This document shows positions 1 through 14,300 of a stretch of DNA of 64,000 bases, piece by piece. A program made the position numbers and the translations under genes. Below the pieces are notes generated by a model. That model was not told the DNA's origin and made no database searches. It saw only the letters and a list, made by a program, of their open reading frames with translations. This DNA comes from Enchytraeus crypticus (taxonomy: Eukaryota; Annelida; Clitellata; Enchytraeida; Enchytraeidae), in the NCBI GenBank assembly GCA_905160935.1, contig CAJHZI010000642.1, positions 905,501 through 969,500 of the forward strand, read 5' to 3'. Position 1 is the stretch's first letter, and every line of letters starts with the position of its first letter.

Positions 1-133
1 TTCATTATTGATTGATTCAGTTAATGTGGTTCGCTGTTTGATTGACGAATTTCTTGTTTTAGCTTGTCACTATGTTGGCTGACTATGACTAGTCAGATGT
101 GTGAATGATTTACTGTTTAATTGCACACTCGTT

Positions 134-223
134 TGAGTAAACCACATTTGATTGATTTGAGTAAAACCACATTTGATTGATTTGAGTAAAACCACATTTG
201 ATTGATTTGAGTAATATAGTGTA
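134..223. repeat. Tandem repeat, about 26-bp unit, 3-4 copies
   Basis: Units carry ACCACATTTGATTGATTTG with little divergence. Confidence 0.85.
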
Positions 224-244
224 GGAACTTTAAGAGTAATAACG

Positions 245-482
245 CATTATAATGAAACGATCAACCATGTTGATATCTATCACTTTTAATGCCACATATT
301 AAATTCGTTAGGCAATTTATTTAAATTTGTTTATTTTATTTTCCGTGTAACCAGTCCAGTGAATGTCCAAGATTTTACTCTCAGATCAGCGCGGCCTGGA
401 TTCGAACCAACGAGAGTTTAATTCAACTCAGTGTCATTTAAAACTTTATGACGTTATCTACACCTCCAACCACTGCCCTATT
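245..482 (-). repeat. tRNA-derived SINE, family B, copy 1
   Basis: On the minus strand the element has a tRNA-like head with an A-box-like GCxxAGTGG and a B box matching GGTTCGAATCC, followed by a tRNA-unrelated body. It matches copies at 32879-33106 (-) and 44688-44935 (+) over about 230 bp. Confidence 0.75.
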
Positions 483-547
483 TAGTTATTCATTTAATTT
501 GATTTTAGTTTAATATAAATGTAGTTTAATTTAATTTGATTTGACGC

Positions 548-786
548 ATTCTTCTTCCCTGTGTTGTGTCCGGGTCGTTTGAAGAATAGTCTAACCGTGT
601 AAACATGCACGTGTCGTAGAAGGCGACATAAAAACAAGATCCAAACCAACGTCAGAAAGGGCATTCGGTTGGTGAGCGCCTAGGCTCCAGACGTCGCTAC
701 AAAAACTTAAACGAATGGACCAAGTTTATTCGTATCCCGACTCTAGTTAAACTGAGATTTAAGGGAAGATGATGATGATGACACAT
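548..786 (+). repeat. SINE family C, near-full copy ending in (GAT)n
   Basis: The copy begins CCTGTGTTGTGTCCGGGT and runs through GCACGTGTCGTAGAAGGCGA and GGTGAGCGCCTAGGCTCCAG. It closes with CCCGACTCTAGTTAAACTG and a GAT repeat. The same modules recur across the window. Confidence 0.8.
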
Positions 787-802
787 TCATCTAATTGATT
801 AG

Positions 803-937
803 GTAAGCCGATGCACGACAGCACATTCACACGCAGACAGCTTCAGGCCTACATCGACGTAAAGAGGAGTGGTCTGCTGCAACAATGGATGCGCAGGGTC
901 TGCGTGCTCTCAGGCACTCGTCTACTCGTTTACAAAG
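803..937 (+). CDS. PHLPP: PHLPP exon 1 (as seen): start of PH domain
   Basis: The reading frame is open from an acceptor-like TTGATTAG before 803 to the donor at 938. A methionine at 811 could be the true start, or the exon may continue an upstream one. The product has the PH-domain opening SGLLQQWMRRVCVLSGTRLL, with the first beta strands and the usual Arg-rich strand. The exon ends with one base of a split Asp codon that exon 2 completes. Confidence 0.8.
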
Positions 938-3900
938 GTTCTCAACGCTTTTATGATCATAATAATAATAAGTTGAATGAAGATTTCACTCAACTTTTTG
1001 AAGTTAAATGAAGATATATGACAAAAGATTTATTTAAATTTAAACTAAAAATTTAGTTTGATCTTTAATTTGTGAACTGACTGACGACTGAAGTTCCTTA
1101 AATGGCTTAAATTTTTAAAATTTAGTTACACATTTAAATTTATTAGTCAATACTTTTAATACTCACACGTTTCATATTATACTGATGACATTAATTTTTA
1201 CATTTTAAATTTTTTTACATTTTATTAATGTTTCATTTAATATATTTATTTCGATCTGAATATTGGTACTGATAATTTTAAGTTCTTTTCGTGGAGTAAG
1301 AAAGCAGCTTAGATATTTCGTTTGTTGTTTGTCATAAGGATCAGTTTCTTGAAATCTGCCGACTTTATGTCACGTAACTACGTAGCTGCGTCACGGATCT
1401 CACGGATCTACATCTACTTCATTCTCTGATACACACCAATTTTTTATAATCAGACTTTTTATGGCAATAGCATCGCGTAGTTGAAAGACGCTCAAGAAAT
1501 CGCATTCTAATGAGAGTGGGCCTATCAAATCAATAGCTCAATACGTTCTACTGCATGAAAGTTGAAACTAGCGATGCTAGTTTTTTATTTTTTTTCATTT
1601 TAAATATTTCCTGTGTAACTTACTTTTTTACTCTGCTATATTAAAAAAGTATTGATTAAAAAATTCATTATACCAGCAAAAACATAAGGTGATAACCAAG
1701 ACTTAAAATTTAAACGCTTTAAGAACTCTTTTACTATTAGTAAAGATGTAGCCAGATACCATTAGCAGGGTTTATCAAATCGTCACTTATTAACTGTTTT
1801 ATACATTGTATATCTCATTCATAATACGTACTTAATAATTATTAGTTATGTTTCTAACTATCTATTTTTGCTAACTGCTGCCATTCTGTTATTCAGTTAA
1901 GTTACCCTTCCATGTTGCACACCTAACGTGATATGATATTCAACTGTCGGGTGGATATGTAAAATAACCAAAGCTTTGAGCTTCCTGTTTTATAGCATAC
2001 AATTAATAAAGCTATTCGAACGCTATGTTAATCAACCAAAACAATTGATGATAATACTGAAATCTTTTTATACAGATAAGCAGAAGAAAGACGAGCCAGG
2101 AGTTGTACAGCTAGCCTGTGGGTCAGTGGAAGAGGTTAAGTATAAAGGTCATGACCTTTGTTTAAAGTTGACCTCTACTCTACATGGTGAGAGGGTCATT
2201 TACCTTTCATTCTCTGAGATCAAGGATTACAACAGGTGGCTGAGGCGGTGTAAAAAGGTAGCGCTGCTTATGTTGGCTAATTTTAAGAAAATAGTTCAGC
2301 GATATTTTACTTCATCCTCTTCTTTTGAATCCCAGTTTAACCAGGGTTGAGATTTTTTACAGCAATTTTTGTATTCTAGGCGCTCACCATCCGAATTCCG
2401 TTTCTGATGATACCTTTGGCGAAGGCCCTTTCAGCGATTTGTACAATTTAATGTGAATTTAATTAATTGAACAAAGTTAATTAGTTTGGTTGGAGCCAGT
2501 GGCAATGTGAATAATATATCCAACCATGGATTAGTATGTTAGCCGTGCGGGGTTCAAATCCTGTGATTGCCCGTCACTGATATCACTTTTGAGAGATGAA
2601 ACTGACGTTAATATTGGCTTTACAGCTTTTAAAATTAATTTAGCGATTTTTGACTTTTGATGCTTTCGTTAATTTATTTACTTTAAATATTTTCTGTAAT
2701 TATTTTGATAAATTACCTGATTGATGATTCTTTGATTAAATCATGACAAATATTGCCTAACCACTTCTGCTTCTTTGTCTATCTGATCGCTTTCAGCCAT
2801 TCCTGAAAGTTTTTCAATATTTTATGTATAGATTTATCGACGTTTGATAATTAATAATTTATTTGCTTTGCCGTACGTGGATCTGAAGAGTAGATCAAAT
2901 GTACAATACGAGTGTCATAAGGAGGTCTCAAGCCCCAGAAGAAGAAAGCAATGAGAAACAACTCTGGAGGTCGTACTTTTCCAGATACTTCTCCAGATAT
3001 GAAGGTTACCATATGAAGGCAGAGCCTTTATAAACCCTTGCTAACGGCATTGTCACTTTGACGATCTCGACTCTTTTTCGTCTATGGAGTATTCAATACC
3101 AAGCGCAAAAGCATATAATGAGCACGTTCAATAGGTCGACCAATTGACAGAACAGTGAGTTATATTGAACGGTCTTTTGATTAATTAAATAATGAAATGA
3201 TGATAAATGATGTTCAGGCGACAGACAAGCTGCCCACTGCTGCGGACCTATCCAGTTGTCACCTGGAGTACCTACCTGAGATCCTGTTTATAAACAATCA
3301 GCTGGCGGTGCTCAACCTGCAGCACAACGTCCTCAAGGAGAGGCCTCAACCCGTGGAGGACGAGGCTGAGCAGTACAGCATTGGCTGGATAGACGACCTC
3401 TCCAGGTACAGTCGACAACATCGAGTACACGTTTACATGTAATATATTGATTTATTAATTATCGCGGGTTATTATAATAGGAACAATCGTGACTAGTTGC
3501 TGAAGAATGGACCAATCGAAACTGAATGTGTCATAAAAGGCAACAAAGCACTAAGGTCAAAAAGGGCATTCGATTGATGAGGGCTTAGGTTCAAGAAATT
3601 GCTACAAAATTTTGTAATCGTGAAAGGTATTAGGTATCTCAGGCTGGGATTCAAAGGAAGAAGATTATGATGGTGATGATGATGATGATGGTGATAGTGA
3701 TGGTGATGATGATGTTGTTATTGTTTTTGAGCGCAGGTTTGCTCATCTACGAAGTCTCAACCTGGCCGACAACAGTCTGGTGGAGTTCCCGCTTTCTATC
3801 TGCAGCATACCCACTTTGATGGAACTCAACCTCGCCAGCAACAAGCTCTATGAAATACCGCCAGACATCAGCCATCTTGTCAAGTATGACAATACTTTCG

Positions 3901-5938
3901 TCATATTCGCTACCTAGTCAAGTATGACTGTCTCAAAGCATGGAAATGTCTCAAATATGGGATTAATATGATGTAGGACAGAGAGGATTTGAGACAGTCT
4001 ATTCATATCCCGATCCTAGTTAAACTGGGATTTAAGAGAAGATGATGATGATGATGATGTCACGTATAACTGTATTTTCGTCACATTAACTACCTTGTCA
4101 AGTATGACAATACTTACATCACTATTAGATTTCAGTAGGGCAAAGATGATTCTGTTTGGTCAGATTTTAGCGCTACTACCATTAGGTTTCTTAATTAATT
4201 TGATGTATGTGGTTAATCCACAAATTAGAGATGCTATTTCATCTGTATTTATTAAATGTATAGTTTGTAATAGCCTTGCTTTGCTACTGTATTAATTGAA
4301 TCTTTTGATAAAAGATCTTTCTAATGGAATAATCATAAAAAGTTTTTGTTAAAAGCTTTAGTTCTACGGATGAGAATCCTCGAAGTCCAGGCAAGTCCAG
4401 GGAAGTTTAGGGAAGTCCAGGGAAGTTTAGGGAAGTCCAGGGAAGTTTAGGGAAGTTTAGGGAAGTCCAGGGAAGTCCAGGGAAGTTTAGGGAAGTCCAG
4501 GGAAGTTTAGGGAAGTCCAGGCTTCACACCTGGAAAACTTAAATGCTGGCTTTTTGTGTAGGTGATGATTTAGATAATATAGTTATCATTCATCTTTAAT
4601 AATAAGCATAAAGTTATTTTAGTTATTGTTGTCGTAGCGTAAATTGTATTCTAAATAAACTAAATGAAAATGAAACTAAATTTATCATCATTATGATCAT
4701 TTTCCCTTGAATCTCAGTTTATCTAAGGTTGGGATACGAATAGTCCTTCTCAACTCCTCTCCCATACCATATAATCAGTGAGTCCCTTATTTTTCTATTC
4801 GTTTTAGAAAATTTTGTAGCAATTTCTGGAGCCTAGGCGCTCAACAACCTAATACCCTTTCTGACTTTAGCTTGGATCCTAGTCCTTTAGTTGCCTTCAT
4901 CGACTCGTGCAGTCACCGGTTGGTCAATTCTTCAAACAACGCGGACACAATACAGGGAAAAAATGAAACCGAACTAAATGAAATTACATTAAGTTAAAAT
5001 TAAATAATTTAAACTGGAGTAACTCATAAATTAAGTTGTTTCTTTTTTGAACGTATTATAACGTACTGCGTGATAATTTCTCACTAAACATATGGTTCTT
5101 TCTTTATGTGCATGATAGTTTAGCGTCTATTCTAATTTTTGAAATTTATTGCATATTAAAATAATTTGTTCAGATTTACGAGTCATTTGCTTTGCAGACA
5201 CAAGCTACGATTCGCCACGCTTGATAAATCCTTTCCCACACCCAGCGCCTCTATCACATATCCACAGACAACTCCAACTTAGCCATAGTTCATTAATATC
5301 ACGAGTCAGGTTATAGATATATTTGTTGTTGGTGTCGATATAGCCTGCAGGTACTGCACCTACACAACAATCACCTGACAAGCCTACCTGACAATCTGTT
5401 GTTGTTGTTGTTGGGGCTATAGCCTACAGGCACTGCATCTACACAACAATCACCTGACAAGCCTACCTGACACTCTGTTGTTGTTGTTGTTGTGGCTATA
5501 GCATGCAGGTACTGCACCTACACAACAATCATCTGACCAGCCTACGTGACACTCTGTTGTTGTTGTTGTTGTGGCTATAGCCTACAGGCACTGCACCTAC
5601 ACAACAATCACCTGACAAGCCTACCTGACACTCTGTTGTTGTTGTTGTTGTTGTGGCTATAGCCTACAGGCACTGCACCTACACAACAATCATCTGACCA
5701 GCCTACCTGACTCTCTGATTGGACTGCGCAAGCTCTTCATCCTGGTTCTTGCTTTCAATCGTTTCGCCGCTCTTCCTCCAGTGGCCGCGAGGATAACAAA
5801 CGTGCGGTTCTCTGAGGTCGAGGGCATCATCATGTCCGGTAACAACATCGAGCGCATCTCTTCCAAAGCCCTCATGGAAATGAAATATGTCAAAAAGGTG
5901 CGATTAATCAATACATACATCTTTTAGTTTAGTTAGTA

Positions 5939-5974
<36 letters not shown>

Positions 5975-8900
5975 CATCATCGTCATCATAATAATAGTAA
6001 TAATATAAGAACCCCAGGTTCTTTACACCGGGGTAAAAATTTATAATAATAATAATATTAATAATAATAATAATAATAATAATAAAGGTTTAATATCCGT
6101 TTCCTCATACAAGGATGATGTCAGAGACGTCAATAAGTGAATTTTTTTTTCTCAGAACAAATTAAAGATTGAAGTGTAATGTAGAGTGACTCGATAAATT
6201 CATTAAGCAATTAATATATAGTATAGATTATCGAAAGAAAATAGGTTTCTAGGTTGTAATAGGTTTCAAATCGCTATGTTAGTAGCCTTTTATTGCAGTA
6301 ATAGTTGCTCAGTTAATTCGACGGCAGAGTCTCCAGCCTCAAAGATACTCTCTGATCATACACGAGACTCTTTAGATACAAGTTTCCTCCTAATAAGCAA
6401 CTCCTTAAGGGACGGAGAGTTTGATTGGCTCCATTTACCTGTCCGGAATTTCACTCTTTGATTGATTTCGATTGGAAACCGAACCGGGAAGTAGAATTTG
6501 ACATTTAGGACTACTGGTCAATGTGCCTAACCAATAAATCGTTAGAACTTTATAGCATACAAGACCTATTATTCCTTGCTTATAGCTGCTAGAATATAAC
6601 TGTGGATGTTTCTTGCTATTGGTTTTAGATCGACTTGAGAATGAATCAACTTGTTTTGCCGAATACGGAAACGATGAAGTTTTCTGTACTGGAGCGGTTG
6701 ACTCATTTAGATGTGAGAGACAATCAGATCACTGATCTGGACCTTAGAGTTATAAAAACACTGGAATACCTGAGTTGTGAGAGGAACGGCTTAAACTCTC
6801 TGCTGCTCAATGGAACATCGCTCAAGAATCTCTTCGCTGGATGCAACTGTACGTTGTTTCTTTTAACTCTTAATTTCTTTTTAAAGTATTTAATTTTCAT
6901 TCATTTATTTTATTTTATTATTTATAACTTACACTTTGCCCTGTGTTTGTGTCGAATATTTATTGAGGTAAAGAAATGTGGTTTTTGAATTTATTAGGCA
7001 AGTCCGTTTTAATCTGGCTTAAAATATATGAATAACCTATGTATGTCATCTTGTTGACGAATCCTTTGCAGGAATCAGTAGTATAGTCCTAACCATAACG
7101 TCTAGCTTGATTACGAACTGTAGCTTAAACTCACTATAGGTATCTGAAAGAATATTAAACGCACATTGTGCATATTACTGTGATGTAAATGAATATGTTT
7201 AATATGCGTCCTTTAATTTTAATTGACCTCTATACTATTTTTGTAAAATGTTTATTTGCGTTGCTACACGTTAGTGGGTATTTGATGAATACGCAGGTCT
7301 AGGGCGGTTAGTTATCACTCCAAAACCAGAATGGCTGCTTCAAATAGATGTCTCAGAGTGAGTATTTCCTATGCTCGTTGTATCATAATTGTAAGAGTTT
7401 AATTACACGCAGGGTGCTAGGCAGGACCACTGACACCTTAGGAAATTTAGCTTTAATATCTGCTACTTTTTGAGTGGAATCTGCTACTTTTAGAGTGGAA
7501 TCTGCTACTTTTAGAGAAGAAAACATTACTTACTTTAGAATTACCATAGACTCTTTAGGTAATACTACAGGAGGATAGCGAATACATTTATCTTTACTGC
7601 TGGGTAAAGTGTGCGGAAATATTTCAAAGATCTTTACTATTTTGGCCATATCTATGAATTCATAAGCTGAGTTTTTTGTAATTAACGATCGGTTGCATTT
7701 TGTCACTGGAAGTGTGCATGAATTGCGAATAATTTGCACTTGACGGAATTGGCTGTTTAAAATTACTTTGTGAAATAATTCTAGAGTTTTGAGACAAATA
7801 TTTTTAAATCAACTGTAGCTATGATAACAGTATAGTTACCTTCCTCTTGTAGCATAGCCATTTTCTACCTATCTGACATATGTTTGTTGTTTTGTAACAT
7901 GTGCTTAAAAGAAACTTAGTATTCTCCCTCAATGAAAGCTTTATGAATATAAAATATTTTCTGAATACATACATGCATAAATAATAAATACTCCGTTGAT
8001 AGCTTAAACTATGAATTCGTTATATAATTTTAAGGCTATTATATCTCTACTGGAGGTGATTCCTGCTTAAGCAGGGAGATTTATTTATTTTCCATGAAGT
8101 GATTGCCTAGGAGTGCTTTGTGAGTGGTTCAGCCTTTTGTTTGTTTATTTTTCATGAAGTAATTGCCTAGGTGTGCTTTCTGATTGGCTCAGCCATTTGT
8201 TTGTTTATTTTTCACGCAGTAATTGTCTGGAAGTGCTTCCTGATTGGCTAAGCGATTGTTTCTTCCTGCAGAAACTCCACGCCCAGCAGAACTTCCTTCA
8301 AGAGCTTCCTCCTAGGTAGTCTATGATGTATTAGTAAATCTATTGCTTTAATGGATTACTTGCTCATTTAATTCATTGATCTATTCGGGATTTCATTTCT
8401 TTTAGAATTCTTATAGTTATATAAATGTTAATTGTTTAATGGAATTTATAGCTAATCAGTTAAAATCTTAAATACTAAAATTAGTTAAATGATTTTCAGA
8501 CTCCTTCTCCACTAATAAATATTCATACTGTAGAAAAAGATTACTACTGCTTATTTTTCAAGTGTGTAGATATATGCCGCATTCTGTAGTTGGTCTTCTA
8601 TTGATTCATATTTAATGTTTCTAATGCACTGTTTGAAATCTGATATTAGCTTATGCTCTACTATTTCCTCTGTCTGCAGTAGGCTAAAAACCTATCTCTT
8701 CCCACCTTAGATTTGTATCATCGTGCTGGACTGTTTACTTTGTCACCGGACCGACACAGTTTATGATCTTTTTTTCTTTTTATTCAGTACATGTTTTTTT
8801 AAATCGAATGGCTAAATCGAGTTGTACTAACACTTGTAAAATTACACACAAAATAATAACAATAACAATAATAATAGTAAAGGTTTAATGTAAGTTTCCT

Positions 8901-11289
8901 CATATACGAAAGATTTGATGGGGGACAGAGATGTCCCCCATCAAATCTTCCGTATATGAGGAAGCTTACATTAAACCTTTACTATTATTATTGTTATTGT
9001 TATTATTTTTTTACCCGGGTGTAAAGAACCCGAGGTTTGATAAAAACGATTCAAGCAATACGTGCTGAATCGCCGCCCGGCTACTCGAGGTCATCTATTG
9101 GCTTCAAAGAATTGCTGAAGCAGACTGTATTAAATCTTTGCAAAGTCATGGAAAGCCTTTGCCAAAGAAAAGAGGTCTCTCGCTAATCACTGATTTTCTT
9201 TGCAATACGTCTGCCTATGCCATTCATGAAGTCAGCTCCAGCGGAATTCATGGGGCCCATGGTCTCAATAGCCACCGGATCAACTTCATACCCGAAGGAC
9301 AGATCACGGTATTTATCCATTTTCTTAGAGGCGGCTAGTACAACAGCTCCACCGTCTGTGACTGAAGTCCTATTCAGGTAAGAGTTCATCATAGTGTCAA
9401 TGACCGTGACGTCCCATACGGCACATTTACCACTTCTCCAGTGCACTATAGTTATGCCGTCAGGGGCTTTCCATCTAACTTGGATAACTCACTTGGTTCC
9501 TTGGAGGAAGGGATACCCGCTCGCGAAATTGCTATCTATATTATGTCGTTTAAATTATTATATTATATTATATTATATTATATTATATTATGTTATTTTA
9601 ATTTTTTTTCTTATTATTTTATTTGCCAATACTCATATGCTGCAAGTCTTACAGTTTTACACCGATACCATTGACTTTCCGGCATCTAGCCAGCCGCAAT
9701 CTGCAAGGTACTAGGTGATCGATGTAGTCATGTACCTTTACTCTACTTTCTATTTTTACATATTGATAATACAAGCACTGTCGCATGCGTAGGTTATTTG
9801 CTGACGCGAAGAAGCTGAAGTATGTGAAACTGGGTCACAACAGATTGACCCAGTTACCCACAGAGATAGACTCGCTATTGGTGGAGGAGCTGCAGCTACA
9901 ACACAATCAGCTGACTCATCTGCCTAGCGCCTTCCTGCAGAAAGCTAACAAGTACAACTTATTCTTTGTCCTTTGTCTTTTTTTCTTTCTTTATTCCTTA
10001 TAGTTGCACACATGACATACCGCATGTGCTATATAGTTTCCTTTCTTATTTGCTGTATTTGTAGTTTTCGTTATTTCCTCCTTTTCCTCCCCATGGTTAT
10101 AAGTTATCTTTGCCTTTTCTTTTATCTTTTACCATTTTATCATTTTTGCCTTATCAGATTTAAATATCATAATAGCTCATTGTCTAGAGCGACAGGTAGC
10201 GTCCTGAAATCCTGATCCGCTGGGTTGATTCCCGGTCTAGCTGATCATAGAGTCCTGAGTCTTCAGGGAACTGATCATCAGATTACGGATTATAAACTGC
10301 CTAGCAGTTGTGACATTTAAAACTGCTAGCGGAATTAAATGGTATTGACGGTGATAGATATCGTCATAAAGGATCATCTCAAAATATTGTGTGTAACTTA
10401 AAATTTTCTTGGTTGTTTAATTTTGTTTTTGCTCTTCTTGTTGCACTAAGCTCCTTCGCACTATCACTAAAACTTACTTCTATTGTTTAACTAGAATTAA
10501 ATTGTATTAATCTAGTACAGTCTATTCGTATCCCGACCCTAGTTAACCTGGGATTCAAGGGAAGATGATGCTGATGATAATGATGAAACTAGAATTAAAT
10601 TGCAACTCTTTGTTTCAGATGCGACTTTGAATTTTGGTTGACTGTAATCTATATTGGAGTGATTTTAGCGTAACTTTACTTAGATATTTTTGCTTATGTT
10701 TCTATCATCCATTGTTTACTTGTGTCACAGGCTGCGCATTCTTAACGCCACGAGGAACAGATTGTGTCAGCTGCCCAATCTCAACGACAACGATGATCTC
10801 AACAAGGTTCATGAGCTCTATCTCTCAGGCAATGCGCTAGGCAACAAGGCCCTGGCAACCATCGCAGGCTACCATAGGCTAAAAGTACTGCATATAGCGG
10901 AGAACGAAATCAGCGAACTGTACGAGAAGTATGTGTGGAAATTTTAATCCTGATTAAGCTGTTAAAGTTTTGTTTAACAGTTGCTATTATATTTATTTAT
11001 CTAATACGAACACAAAGGGTCATGACGTAGTGTTGTATGAATATAACCCTGTTCAGTTCACACATAATACAGCCAATTTAGCACATGCAGCAGGTAAGCA
11101 CAAACTAAATATTAACCATTTATTGTTAATCAATCAGTCAATCAATAAGAATTTAACGTCCGGTTCCTAGCCATAAGGCAATGTCAGGGAAGTCTCTTGC
11201 TGACTCTACACAAACAGGCGCTAAAATACCACACGATGACGGCTGAGTACACGTGCAGAGACCACCAGAGAAAGCGATTGTATTATATC

Positions 11290-11366
<77 letters not shown>

Positions 11367-14300
11367 GAAAGAGTTATGCGGTTCCTTATTTCCCTTTTCA
11401 ATAAAGTTCATTGTTTCAGTTTTTCTCCTAACAAGAGAGGACTTCCGTCAACCTCCATTACTTTATAAACTTACCATTTACTCAGTTGACTAATCGGACA
11501 ATTTATTGATTAATCGGTGGTTTGATTGATTGATTTATTAATTAATGGATGAATGGATCGATTGATTAATTGGCGTGTTTAACGATTGATTTGCTAGTGA
11601 TATGAAGAAGATGGAGATGCTGCAGGAGCTGAACGTATCAGGGAATCAGCTGAAGAGCTTGCCGATATCTCTGGGTCAGCTACCTCGCCTCGTTGTCCTC
11701 AGAGCTCATTCCAACTTCCTCACCTTCCTGCCGGACTTCCACAAGGCTACTGCTCTAAAGGTTTGCAGTGAAACACAGTCTCTTCTTTTCTCTGATATAC
11801 CAGGGTTGGGATACGAATACACTTTCAATCCATTCGTTTAAGTTTTTGTAGCAAATTCTGGAGCCTGGGCGCTCACCAGCCGAATGCCCTTTCTGACGTG
11901 GGTTTTTCGGGTAATATATTATAAGTTCAAATTATATCAGCTTTGGATTGGTATCCTAAATTTTAAAATTGCACTGTTTTATGTTCCATTTATAGGCTCA
12001 TCGGCCTAATTTTAACTACGTAGTGCTGGATGTTATAGTAGATAGCAGTAGTATTCGAAATAATATTGCGTTGCATATTTAATTTGAATAATTATAAAAT
12101 TGCATGCTGATTGCTCTTCGTGTTGTGTCTGTCTTGTTTGAAGAATAGACAAAGCGGTAACTGCACGTGTCGTAGAAGGCGACTGAAGCACTAAGATCCA
12201 AATCAACGTCAGAAAGGGCATTCGTTTGGTGAGCGCCTAGAATCCAGAAATTGCTACTAAAGTTTATAAAACGAATAGAAGAGGCTACAGGGGATTGACT
12301 GATGATATCGTATAGGACATAGAAGAGTGGAGAAGGTCTATTCATATCCCGATCCTAGTTAAACTGGGATTAAAGGGAAGAAGATGATGATAATGATATG
12401 CTGGTTGCTATACAAGAATTTTGATGGAGTTTTCATTGCAGACAGAAGTGACATTTGGGTAGTAGTGTTAAGTTGGATTGGCATGTGTCCTGTTCAGTTT
12501 TGTGGGTACCTCATCAAGGAGGTTGTATCTTCTAGATTTAATACTGGACTGAAGATGAGGATTTGACTCTCGTGAAATAGTTTTACAATGTAGAGACGAT
12601 TCAATTATATATTGTATCAAAAGATGTGTAACTAAGCGTTGATTCTTCATGCATTTATTTATGTATTGGTACTAAAAAACTTGTAACAATCAATTGCTAA
12701 AAGTTCACTAATATCTGTGTATGCAAGTACTGGACATAGGTCATAATCAGCTAATAAATGATTCACTAACCTGTGTGTATTGTAATCAAGTACTTTACAT
12801 TATTCATAACGAGTGGTTAAGTATTATGGGTGTATTGTATGCAGGTTCATAGCGAGTGGTTAAATGATTTACTAACGTGTGTGTATTGTATGCATGTAGT
12901 TTACATTGTTCAGAATGAGTGATTAAATGATTTACTAACCTGTCTCTATTGCATGCAGGTATTAGACGTTGGTCATAATCAGCTGTTAAACGTTTCACTA
13001 ACCAGTCTCATGGCCTCACAGCTTCACCTGCTCGACATGGCTTTGAACACGCAGCTGCGGGTTGATCCCAAAGAATTTAAACATGTCAAGTATGTAGCAC
13101 TCTTTATTTCTTCTGCTGATTCCTAGTTATTCATAGTAAGCGGAGTCCAATACTGGGCCCGCCCGTCGCTGATAATTGTTTCGAGTGAGGAAACTGACGT
13201 TAACATTAGCCTTAGCTTACCTTAATCCTGAAACTAATTTTAAGGACCGTATCATCGCAATTATTAATTTTAAATAATTCTAAAAAGATATTAGGCTATA
13301 TATTTATTTACAAAGACAACATGCTCTAGGCAAAAGGATCTTCGATAGAGATCATGAATAAAATTCATGGAAGGTTTTAGATGTAAAAATTCAAGAAATT
13401 GTCAAGCAACACAAATGTGTTGCCTATTAACGAATTGCTAATCTGAATTACTGTAGAGTGTAATTTATAAAGATAGTTTAATCAATTTAAATTTAAATCC
13501 ATTTATCAACTTTGATGAGCTTATGTCCTGCCGAGAGATATAGCTGCTGCTAGACAAAGAGTTGTTCTTTTAATTTTAAATTAACCATTTAAAATAATTA
13601 ATAATAAGCTTTATCCAACGTCAGAAAGGGCATTCGGTTGGTGAGCGCCTAGGCTCCAGATATTGCCACAAAACTTAAACGAATGGATGAAAGAAAGTCT
13701 ATTCGTATCCCGACCATGGTTAAACTGGGATTTAAGGGAAGATGATGATGATGAATAATAAGCTTTATAAATATGCATCTTATTCTCAGTTAAGCAAACG
13801 GATATTAAACTATTCTTGTTTGGATGATCTATTCTTGTTTGGATGATCTAGGAACAAGAAAGCCGTGTGTCTAGTCGATCTAACCGGTCAGAACCGGATG
13901 ATACCGGGTCTAACTCGTAGATCAGCTTCTACTGCACCGATTAATTCTGGATCTGAAACCAGCGCTGATGTTGATACAAGCATTCCTTGGAGAGTTGGGT
14001 TTTCAGAATCTCTTGGAATTCGTAACAAGTAAGTTATCAGTTTTAGTATAAAACTAACAGATTAACTAAATTAATCGATTAACAAAACACAGATTAACAA
14101 AACTAACAGAAAGCTTATTTTACTGGGATTACTCATTGTACATAATTGGTTAACAGACATAAACCTCTAGCTCAATCCTTGCATGTTTTGAATTTTTGAC
14201 TTGACCTTTTAATAGGCCATTTCATTTTTAACTGATCGGTTTTGCCTAGCCTTCTTAGTGCTCGTTGTTGTCGTGGACAACAGTAACACTCTAAGTGCTG

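Noticed and set aside
7530..7739. 69-codon minus-strand frame in PHLPP intron 7
   Set aside because: No motif was recognised and it is AT-rich, so it is likely chance or an unrecognised repeat.
8045..8085. Missing PHLPP micro-exon encoding LLEVIPA
   Set aside because: Its similarity to the expected LRR piece is weak, the phase is wrong from the only nearby acceptor, and a TAA follows at once.
11153..11493. Tyr/Ile-repeat proteins on both strands
   Set aside because: They are translations of the (TA)n microsatellite.
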